Source: Rhabdophis nuchalis
Taxonomy: Eukaryota > Chordata > Lepidosauria > Squamata > Natricidae
Reading direction: 5' to 3'
DNA length: 64,000 nt
Assembly: GCA_039707465.1 (NCBI GenBank)
Contig: CM077645.1
Span: 167,477,503 to 167,541,502 of the forward strand
The position numbers and the translations under genes are program-made. The notes under the pieces were generated by a model. That model did no database searches. It was not told where the DNA came from and was given only the letters and a program-made list of their open reading frames with translations. Position 1 is the stretch's first letter, and every line of letters starts with the position of its first letter. Shown here in pieces: positions 33,888-45,800 of this stretch.

Positions 33888-36800
33888 CTGGCAAAGGTAA
33901 AAATAATAATAAGAACCCTGCATTTTAAAAGTACATCGCAATCAAAGCACTAGGTAACCTTGCTGTAGTAAGCTCTATCTAATAGAGTGAAGAGTACTTT
34001 GTTCCTAAGAAAATAGATGGAAAATACCAATTTACTCTAACAGTAGAACACCACTGAATAAAGGCCATCTTGTACAAATAAACTCGAAGGGACATGGTGG
34101 CTCAGTGGCTAAGATGCTGGGCTTGTCTAACAGAAAGGTCGGCAGTTCAGGGGTTCAAATCCCTAGCACCACATAACAGTGATCTCCCATTACTTGTCCT
34201 AGCTTATGCCAATATGGCAGTTTGAAAGCACATAAAAATGCAAGTAGAAAAATAAGGACCACTTTGGTGGGAAGATAACAGCGTTCCGTGCGCCTTCGGC
34301 ATTTAGTCTCTTCAGCCTTGAAATGGAGAAGAGCACCGCCCCCTAGAGGCCAGTACGATTAGCACATATATGTGAGGGGAACCTTTACCATTACCTTACA
34401 AATAAATTACTTTAAGGAAAACAGTCTGCAAGCTAATACCCATGATAATACGCAATCTGCAAGCTAATTTCACCTGAAAACAAAATATTTAGTACTAAAA
34501 ACATAAAATGAAGCAGCCAAGAAAGCAAAGCTATCAAACACTTATAAATATGCTCAGGAGATTTGTTGATCTCCACAACAAATACATAACAGCAATCGTT
34601 TTTTTCCAGACAGGAAAATGTCTCCAAAAACACTATCAATCCAGAGTAAGACATCAGAAGAAAACAAGAAAATAAATGGTTTCGGGGGCGTGGTTATGGA
34701 CGGATGAGGTGAGGACGTTTTCTCCACTTCGTAGGGCGTTTTCACGGAAGAAAATGTGGATTAAAAGTGTTTAAAATGCATCGTTAGAAGCCGAAATTAT
34801 CTACAGCTGCATCGGAAGGGCTGTTGAGCCAGCAGATTGACTTTTTGAATTGGTAGGTCACCCTGGACTGCTCGAATTTCAAAGCTGTGTTTACTGTGTG
34901 GAAAAGACAGAGGGGTTGACCGAAATGGCAGTTGCTAGCTAAAAGTGAAAGTTGTTTTTGTTGGTTCTGTTAAGTACCGCGATCTGCAATTTTTGCTGCG
35001 AGGCGAGGCACAGGCTACAAAGATAAGATAGGTAAATAAGTGAAAAGATCGGTTGGATGGCATGCGGATTGTAAACTCTTTGAAGTTTCGAACCTTTTGT
35101 GTGAGGTGCCCCAGCTGAATGCAGTGAGCTTAACTCTCTGGACAACGCCCATAAACGGGTGATTGAGGAGGTTGATGTCAAGCTAATTTGAACTGGGGAG
35201 TATAACTCTCTCTTTTTTTTTTTTTGGCGTCTTTGGATGCAATAAAACGCTGTCTCAGCTTCATTGGGGAGGTTGCCCCTTAATCTTCCTTAAAAAAGAC
35301 CCTCTCGGCAAAAGAGAATTAATCCTCTTTGTAAAGATATGGCGACTCAACAGCCTCAACAGCCCTCAGAAATGCAACAAGTCATTTTGGCTTTGAATAC
35401 AATTGGCGAAAAATTATCTGAATTGACAGACAGAATGGATAACATGACATTGGAAATTAAAAAGACAAAAGAGGAAATGAGTGAAATGAATATGAATTTT
35501 GCAAAGCAGGCCATGGAGATGAAACTTATTAATGATGAAATTGAACAAATTCATGTACATGATGCTCAGATAGATCGCCAGATTGAAGGGATTTTTTTAA
35601 AAAATCAGCAGCAAGATAGGAGAATTAGTCTTTTGGAAGAGGATGCAAGAAAATATAATGTTGTTATTCGTGGAATTCAGGAAGAGAGAGTGGATAATTT
35701 GAAACAAAGGGTTTTAAAATGGCTGAATGACCTGGATGCATCAATTACATATACGGCTGCAGATTTAGTAAGTGTTTTTAGAGTTGGTTATAAAAGGCAA
35801 AATGGAGCAAATAGAAATGTGCTGGTGAGATTCGCAAATCTTGGTGATAAATTAGAGGTAATGGTGAGAATAAGAGAGTTAGGAGAAGTTCCAAAATTTG
35901 AGGAGAAAGATATTCAAGTTTTTCCGGATATTTCAAGAGACGAAAGAGCATGGAGATATTTTTTGAAGCCAATTACAAAGGTTCTGAGAGACAAAGATAT
36001 TAAGTATAATTGGAGGCCACCACAGCAGCTGAAATTTTTTTACAAGGGCAAAATGCAGACAATTACTCCGCAAGTGGATCCAATAGGATATGTACGAGAG
36101 CTTGGGCTGATTGAGAAAGACGAGGATTTAACCGAAATTGGAAATCAAATGCTTAAGATGGGTAGAATGCAAGTCGGATCTCCAACATTAGAAGAAAAAG
36201 GGGCAGTTGGAGGAGATCCAAGAAGTTTAAAGTGGAAAGAAATTTCTCCGGCAATGTCTGAGCAGAAGAAAAGTCGTGAAGATACAATGCAAGCAGTGGA
36301 TAAAGAGAAGGATCCTAAAAAGCAAGAAGCTGAGTGCGGGGAAAAGTTAACACTGTCTCCCTTTTTTGAGAGTGGAATTTAAAAAGACAGCCCGTGAGAA
36401 GTGATCCGACCATCGGCACGTCCCCTCCCCCACAATCTCTATGCAGAGGCGGTGCCGGTTGAGGAGGTGGGGGATGAAGACAGTCTGTTATATGTTGTTT
36501 GTAGTGTCTCATGTTTTTTTTGGTTTTTTTGTATGTCGTTTCTGTTTGGTGTGGGGATCTGGGCACGTAAAGGAAGAGGAGGGGCTAGGACTAAAAAAGC
36601 TACCGTTTAAATGCGGTTTATAAAAATAATGACATGGAACGTGAAGGGCACAGGGAATCAAATAAAGAGGAGGAGATTGGAGCTTAAAATTAAAAGGGAC
36701 TTACCAGACATATTATTTTTGCAGGAAACTCATCAAAAATCTGAGGATTTAAATAGAATGAATATAAAGGGTATGCAAATTTATGAAAAATCTTTCGGAA

Positions 36801-39800
36801 CCTCCAAAGCCAGAGGAGTGGCAACATTGATATCAAATAGGGTATATTTTGAAAAAAAACAAGTAATTAGAGACGATGAAGGAAGATATTTAATAATTGT
36901 AGGGAATATTAACGAGCAAAAAGTGACACTGGTTAACTTATATCTACCGAATGAAAAACAAAAGGGATTCCTTGATAAAATAACTAAGATTTTGGAAACT
37001 GAAAGTGTAGGGAAAGTTATTGTGGCTGAGGATTTTAATTTAATTAGAGACAAAATAGATAGTACTAATCCCACCCACTTTAGAGAAACAAATAAAGGGG
37101 AAGTTTTAAATAAATGGATGCTCCGAAATAGCGTGGTAGATGTCTGGAGGGAGTTGCATGAAGCCGCTGGGCGAGATCATCCGTGGTTTTGGGGTGGGAT
37201 ATCATCTGTACGCTGATGATACTCAGTTGTACATATCCACCCCAGACCACCCCAATGATGCCGTCGAGGTCATGTCCCGGTGTTTGGAGGCCGTACGGAT
37301 CTGGATGGGTAGTAACAAACTCAGGCTCAACCCGTACAAGACTGAGTGGCTGTGGCTTCCGGCACCCCGGTTCAGCCAGATTATTCCAACTCTGGCCATT
37401 GGGGGCGAAACACCGGCCCCTGTGGAGAGGGCGCGCAATTTGGGTGTCCTCCTGGATTCCCGGCTGTCCATGGAGGACCATGTGGCGGCCATGGCCAGGG
37501 GGGCTTTCCATCAGGTACGCCTGATGCGCCAATTGCGGCCCTTACTGGACCGGGCTGCCCTTCGCACAGTCACTCAGGCCCTCGTGACCTCTCGACTCGA
37601 CTACTGTAATGCTCTCTACATGGGGCTCCCCTTGAGGTGCACTCGAAAGCTGCAGTTAGTCCAGAATGCAGCCGCGCGGGTGATTACGGGAGCGCCTAGA
37701 CATTCCCACATAACACCTATCCTGCGCGAGCTGCACTGGCTTCCTGTGGTCTTTCGGGTGCGCTTCAAGGTTCTGACGACCATCTTTAAAGCGCTCCATG
37801 GCTCGGGGCCTAGTTATATGCGAGACCGCCTCCTGCCCCATACATCCCTCAGACCAATACGCTCCCACAGAGAGGGCCTCCTCAGGGTGCCGTCGGCCGG
37901 ACAATGCCGACTGGCGACACCCAGGGAGAGAGCCTTCTCTGTGGCAGGTCCAGCCCTTTGGAACGACTTACCCCCTGAACTTCGCACCATCTCTGACCTC
38001 CGCCTCTTCCGCAAGTGTCTTAAGACACATTTGTTCCATCTAGCCGGCCTAGCGTAGCCTCCTATACTGACTTTTAGATAGTTTTAAATTTGGGGATTTT
38101 AATCTGGTTTTAGCACAGGTTCTATTGAATTAGTTTTTTTAAATTTTATATGATGTTTTGTATGTATTTTAATTTTCCTGTGCGCCGCCCTGGGTCCGTT
38201 TGGAGAAGGGCGGGGTATAAATTGAATAAATAAATAAATAAATAAAATAAGTTGAAAGGTACTGAAAGGGTGTATACTTTTTGCTCTAAGGTATATAATA
38301 CATATTCAAGAATTGATTATATTTTTGTCTCTAAAGACCTGTTGAATAATATAGATAGAATAGACGTGGGAATTTTCAAGGACTCCGACCATGCAGAAGT
38401 TATGATGGAAATAGACTTTAATTTTGGGAAAAAAGAAAGAGGTTGGAGATATGATGAAAAATTGTATAAAAAGGAGGAGGATAAAACATGGATACTTAAA
38501 AAATGGGAGGAAAGTTGGAGACTGAATGATAATGGAGAGGTTAGATTTAAAATTGTTTGGGACACGATGAAGGCAGTATTTAGAGGAGAAAGCATTAAGT
38601 TGTCAAGCAGGAAATATAGAGAATATAGAAGTAAAATGGAACAGGACACAAGACAAATTAAGGCATTGGAGAACCAATTTTTACTTACGAAAGATAAAAA
38701 ATGTTTGGAGGAATTGAATTTACTAAAAACTAAATTGATAGAAGAAGATATAGAACTGGTTAAAAAAATATAAGATATTTAAATAGGGATTTCTTTGAAT
38801 TTAGTAATAAAAATTCTAGGTTATTAGCAAGGATGGCGAAAAATAAAAGTGAAAAGAGAGAAATTGGCTCTCTGATAGATGAAAAAGGTACAAGATGTTA
38901 TAAGAGACTGGAGAAATGTGAAGTAGTTAGGAATTTTTTTCAAAAATTATATTCAAAGAAATCAATTGATTTGGAAAAATTGAAAAATCATATTGGAAAA
39001 TATGCTGTGAAAATAGATCAAACATATAAGGACTTGATGGAAGGAGATATAACACAAGATGAGATTAATGAAATAATACAAGAGATAAAATTAGGGAAGA
39101 CTCCAGGTGAAGATGGATTACCTGCTGAATTTTATAAAGACTTTAAAGAAATAATAATACCAAAACTGCAAAAATTATTTAATGGAATTTTACATGGTGG
39201 AGAAGTCCCGATGTCATGGAATAGAACGGTAATATCCATAATTCCTAAACCAGATAAAGATCTGGAGAGGATCGAGTCCTATCGACCCATTTCTTTAATT
39301 AACCAAGATGCAAAAATATTTACTGCCATTATAAGTAATAGATTAAATAGATTTATAGACAAGTATATAAGCTATAATCAAGTAGGTTTTGTTAAAGGCA
39401 GATATAGGAGTGACATAATTAGAAGAGTATTAAATATTATAGATGTAGCTGAGAGTAATGGTGATAAAATAGGTATAGTATCACTAGATATTTTTAAAGC
39501 CTTTGATTCTGTGCAATGGGAAACTATCAAAGTAATTATTGAGGCATTAGGCTTCGGTAATAGATTTATACATGTTATTTCAAAACTGTATCAAAAAAGT
39601 AGTGCAAAAGTGAAGGTGAATGGAACAATGACGGGAGAGATTAAATTGGAAGCAGGTACGAGACAGGGATGTCCCTTGTCCCCAACATTATTTTTATTAG
39701 TTATGGACGTTTTGACTAAATTGATAGAAAAAGATGAAGAACTGGAAGGGTACAAGGGATATAAGATAAATTTGTACCTTGATTATTCTGAAAGATATAG

Positions 39801-42800
39801 AGAAAGATTTGAAGAGGATAAATAAACATTTGAAAGAATTTGAAGAAATGACAGGTTTAAAGGTAAATTGGTCAAAATCTGAATTATTAATGAACAAAAA
39901 TGGTAAGGAGTGGGAGAGTATGCAAGAACAATTTGGGATAAGAATTAAAAATACATTGAAATATTTGGGAATAACACTTTCACTTAGAGAATTGAAAAAA
40001 ATTAATTATGATGTGATGTTGAATGAAGTAGAGAAGAAGATAGATAAATATAAAGAGATAAAGTTGTCTTGGTTTGGCAGAATTGCAATGTGTAAGATGA
40101 TGTTGTTACCAAAGTTTAATTTTTTATTTGAGATGCTACCATTAAATTTGACAGAGAAAGATATGGAAGGATATCAGAAGAAAGTAGATAAATTTTGCAA
40201 TGGTGGGAAAAGACCTAGATTAATGAAGAAAATGTGGTATCAAAATCAAAAAGAGGGTGGATTGGGAATTCCCAATCTACTTAATTATTATCGGGCCTAT
40301 AATATTCGAACTGTGATAAAAATACTTAAAGGAGGAGACGGTCATTGGGGAGATCTAGAGTTAAAGGATATTAAGAGATTTGGTCCTACATGGTTTTTAG
40401 ATAAAGTAAAAACAAAAAAGGCAATCAACAGTTATTGGTTAAAGGGATTGAGTAAAATTTGGAATAAATTTGTTAAAATATTGATTCCGGATATATCCTT
40501 CTTGGGGAAGACACTTGGAAGTTGGCCGATTAAAACCAACATAAGTCGGGATAAAGTAATTGAGGACGAAAATATAGGAAGCATAGTAAATTGGTTAAGA
40601 GCTTTAGAAACTGAGAGTAGAAAAAAAGAAATAATTGAAAAATTGGAGCTGAATTGGTTTGAAAAAATACAGGTAGAAAAATGGACTATGAAAGTAAGGG
40701 GAACATGTAAAATAAGTAGAAGTAAAACTGAATTTGAAAGCTTAGTATCTCAAATTATCAAGGACGAAATTGGGTTAAAGGGACTCGTTAGTAAGATATA
40801 TAAGATTATAAACTTTGATGGAAATCCACAAATGGTAATGAAGACGAATTGGGAGGAAGAACTCAAGATCAAAATATTAGATTCGGACTGGAATGTGAAT
40901 TGGAAGAGTCGAATTATGAGGATTTTGTCTATAAGGATTAAAGAGCACAACTTTAAGGTTGTTTGGAAATGGTATTGGACTCCATTAAGGTTATCATTGA
41001 TGGATAAAAAAATCAGTAATAAATGTTGGAGATGTAACATGGAATTGGGAACTTATGAACATATGTGGTATAAATGTGAAAAAATTAAAAAGTTTTGGCA
41101 ACAATTGGAGAAAACAATGTTTGAAATGATGAAGAAAAGAATAACATTGAGATCAGAAACTATATTATTATTGATAATTAAGGAATTAGAATTAACAAAA
41201 TATGAGAAAGAATTGATTAGAATTATGATTATAATGGGTAGAATTATAATAGCAAGATACTGGAAAATAGAGGTAAATATTAAAATAGAAGAGTGGTATT
41301 GTGAAATGTGGAAATTAGCTTTAAATGATAAAATGACATGTGATATTAAATTTAGAGAGGGGGTCTATAAAAAAGACATTTTCTGGAAGACTTGGAAGCC
41401 ATTTGTGGACTATGCACTTGGAACTTTGGATGCCTCGATACCTGTACCCAGAGAACGTGGATTTTGGAGATCCTAAAGATAATTGAAGATATCCGAAGAA
41501 CCAACTCTTCCTTTCGTTTTGTATAGCACTGGGTGGAATATTGTAAAATATAAAAATTAATAATAATAATAATAAAAAAATAAAATAAATGGTTTCTTCT
41601 AATGCTGTTTTTACATGCTCTTTACCATTCATTTAAAGTGCTGATGCGGCAGTAGTTTAGGTATCATAATATCACAAAAGTAAAACAATTTCTACCAACC
41701 TGCCTTCCATTGAGGACCTGTATACTGCACGAGTCAAAAAGAGGGCTGTGAAAATATCTAAAGAACCCTCACATCCTGGCCATAAATTGTTTCAACTTCT
41801 ATTCTCAAAATGACGCTATAGGGCTCTGCACACCAGAAAAACTAGACACAAGGACAGTTTTCCCTCAACTGCCATCACTCTAATAAACTACTAATTCCCA
41901 CAACTGTCAAACTGTAGGCTTACTATTATTCTTCTCATCCTTCCTAGTACCTATCTCCTTTTCTATTTACGACTATAACTTTGTTACTTGTATCATTACG
42001 ATTTATATTGCTTTATTTAGTTTCCTAGTATGATTTATGTTGATTTCTGATTTTAGTATCCTATGACTATCACTAAGTGTTGTATCTTATGATTTATGAT
42101 GAATATATTTTTATGATGACCATGATCATGATTTATCACTTAGAGCTTTATGTACACTGAGCGCTTCTGCGTTGGAGACAAATTCATTGTGTGTCCAATC
42201 ATACTTAGCCAATAAAGAATTCTATTCTATTCTATGTAAAGAGAATGCTATAACTTACAATTATTCAATTTTAAATACTGGATATATTATAGTAATTTAT
42301 TAATAACACACATTGTTTATCAGTGGTCCAACTGATTTATATCATCTGTATTTTTCAATTTAAAAAATCCTACTTGTTTTAATAGCTACTCTGTTCAGTA
42401 AATAAAAGCAGCAACTTACATCATTGTCCATATACTTAAAGAGTGGAGAATTGCAAACATCTGATACTTGGTCCTGATCTTGTTGATCATACCCTTCTAG
42501 GAGCTGCTCCAGGGCTGCATAATCTTCACTTTCTGTGAAGCCTGGTATGCTGAAACAATTAAGCATATATTTGAGGCTATTTTAAAAAATTGAGAAACAT
42601 ATCTAAATAAGAAAAGCACAGATTTCTCTTAAATAAATATTTTGGGAGATGATCAGAATGCCTTTTGGTCTGTGGAATGCCTTCTTTGAAATGTACTTCA
42701 TTACCCTTCCTATGCACAGCGGGCCTTCTAGCACAAATTGCCAATTACATTTAAGGGCTGTGGTGGTGCAGTGAATGCAGTAATGCAGGCTACCTCTGCT

Positions 42801-45800
42801 GATCACTGGCTGCCAGCAGTATGGCAGATCGAATCTCACCAGGCTTAAAGTTGACTCAGCCTTCCATCCTTCTGAGGTTGGTAAAATGAGGACCCAGATT
42901 ATTGGGGGCAATATGCGGACTCCGTAAAACTGCTTAGAGAGGGCTATAAAGCACTGTGAAGCGGTATATAACTCTAAGTGCTATTGCTAAGTGCTATTGC
43001 TACATTTAGCATCAATCGTACTTTCTCTGCTGAATTTTATCACTGGATTAATTATTTCAAGCAACAATTTTACAATACAGTTTGTTATGATAGCGTTGTA
43101 GCATAATGACTATACACTATCCAGATATAGTCTAATTGCCAGCTGGTTTCCTGAGCATTTCAAAAAAGTACATGTTCAAATTGTTCAAATCAAATTGTAG
43201 AGTTTAATTTTCTATGGCAGAAAACAATGTTAATAAATTAGAGAGATACCTAAATGGCAATATATAGGGAAAGCCTGCGCTTCTCAAAACTTAATGAGAT
43301 AAAATGACAAGTGTGTAAACAGGTGCCCTCTCAAATTAAATTAAAACACAAACAATGTATTAATCAACTTACCTATAGCTCTCCCTGACACATTTTTCTG
43401 CAGCAACATAGTCATTTCTATGAAGATGTACTAAGACCTGGGCAATAGTTTTCTAAAAAAAATTAAAAAAAAACTCAAAATGTGCATTTAAAAAGAAAAA
43501 CAGCATTTTTCAAACTTTAACTAACCTATACCAAACAAATAGTTTCTATTGAAAGGAAGGGATATAGTCTAGTACAGGGGTCCCCAACCTTTGCAACTTT
43601 AAGTCTGAAGGACTTCAGCTCCCAGAATTCTCCAGCCAGCAAAGCTGACTGGAGAAGTCTGGGAGCGGAAGTCCTTCAGACTTAAAGTTGCAAAGGTTGG
43701 GGACCCCTGGTCTAGTAGCAAAATAAGGACAATTTTCTTCTACAAATAGAGATTCTATTAAAAGTTTGCAAGATCCTTGACAGAGAGGCTTTATAGCTAT
43801 TGTCGCGTCACTACAGCAGCATCACATGACATATCACGAGTTTTTTCCCTTTCGCTAAACCAGACATGTCAGCGCATGACACATCCAGCCCGCAGGCAGT
43901 AAATTTGAGACCTCTGCCTTATAGGGTTACAAATAATCACTTTAGAAAAATGAATCTGGGATGTGAAGACTACAGAAGAATGTATGTACTTTGATTGCGA
44001 GCTCATTTTGTAAGTTAAAACTGTTCTAAATAAAGGGTAGGGGTTTTGCATCTATTGATCAAACCAATTTGTAGAAAAGTTTGTGAATGAAATCACAGAA
44101 GAATTTTAGGTACTTAATTATCTCTTTCATTGAATGCAACTAAAAGTACAGCACACAACTGAGATTAAATCTGATGTCAAAAGAATTCCCCCAAATAAAT
44201 GATTAAATATTAACTTTTTGCGTAACCACAGTGAGAAAATCCAGTATTCTTCTCAGAGAAGAAAAGGGTGTTTTAAAAATGCATGCTTTAAGGGGATTGA
44301 TAAATCTATGTGTGATTAATGATCCCATGTAGTTTTCATAGTCATATAAACTGAACAATTTGTCTCCCATGAAAATAGAAAGAATATTGTTTTTTATCCT
44401 CAGGCTGCTGACTCAAAAGAAGTGGAAAGATTGAGTTGCGAGCTAAGCCCTTGCTGATATTAATAGCAACCAAAACATTTGTATATCAGTTTGTATTAGT
44501 GTATTATCTGCACAGATTTTCTGTTTCTAGTTATTACAACAGAAAGACAGCTAATGTCAAAAGCTCAGACAACTCCACAAAATCTAGGAAACCAATATTT
44601 CATAGCAACTCAAACCTAATCATGACTAAAGAATGCCAAAATCATATTAAGAAAGAGTGGCATTCATATCTTTTCAGCACAGTGGTAGAATATTCATCTC
44701 AGTGATCAAATTACACTGAATAAATACATGAAGATCTAGATTTTATAAAGGCCTCTCTATGCAACTCTTTTAAAATCAACTGAAAGAATTCAAATAATGG
44801 TGTACAATTAGAAGTGAAACCCCCAAGTTAAAATAATTCAAAAGAGATAATACAATCCCCTGCTTCCCTGCAAAAACACAAGAAATGTATAGCTGTTTAC
44901 TTTGTAACACGTTGCATAGTTTTCAATATCTTTATAAATGCTCTTTTCCTTTTGAATAGATTGTGCGGCTTCATCTAATCTGCAAAACAGAAATGAAAGG
45001 TTTATTTAAATCTGCAGGAATCAGATCAAGATTACCCAATTTCCCAAATAAATGTACTATTTCAACGGGGGGGGAAAAAAGATGCTCCTTATTAAAACTG
45101 AGCCCACATTAAAACTGCAGTTAAAGTTATCAATACAAACTCCTTCAGAAATGAATATTCAGGCCTTATTTATATACACAAAGGTGATATATTGTATCAA
45201 GATATATTAAGAGTGCCCTATATGTTTACATAAACAGAAAGCTTTTAACGAAGAAAAAATATTTTGTAGACATGATAGTCCTAATTAACAATCAAAAGCA
45301 AAAGGTCTTCTTCTCAAAACCAGATTCATTGGTTTAGCTATTTTATTTTAATGTTAAAATATGAATTATATTGCACAGTGGAACAGCTGATACTTGAATA
45401 ATATAGTGTAACCCAGGGATTCCCAACTCCCGTTCCATGGACCAGCACTGGGCCACAGCATACCAGATACCAGGCCACACAAAAAAGCGAAGCCCCATTC
45501 ATGAGATGAAAACAGTGTGCAAAACCATGCCCCCTCTGGTCCACGGAAAAACCTCTCTCCACACAACCGATCCCTGTTGCCCAAAAGGTTGGTGGTTGCT
45601 GTCATAACCCGTATTTGTCAAATAAGCTAGAACTGGTTTTTCTGATTTTTGAAAACAACAACATTTATGATGCACACCTGCGGCCTCTAACTAAAAGCCT
45701 TGAAGCCTTTCCATACATTTCAACTGCTTGCCGTAAGCGTTCTTCATTCTGAGTAAAAAAACAAAAACAAAAGCATAGGCATAAGCAAAGTTTAAGCGGT

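Larger units (their letters stand above)
34684..41581 (+). mobile_element. Full-length L1 LINE with nested L2, in NAPG intron 11
   Basis: Perfect 15-bp target duplication AAAATAAATGGTTTC (34669-34683 and 41582-41596). 5' UTR starts GGGGGCGTGG; ORF1 is at 35339-36382 and ORF2 begins at 36611 and reaches 41476; the tail is (AAT)n/A-rich. An L2 LINE (37157-38249) interrupts ORF2, which also has later frameshifts. Orientation is opposite to NAPG. Confidence 0.93.
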
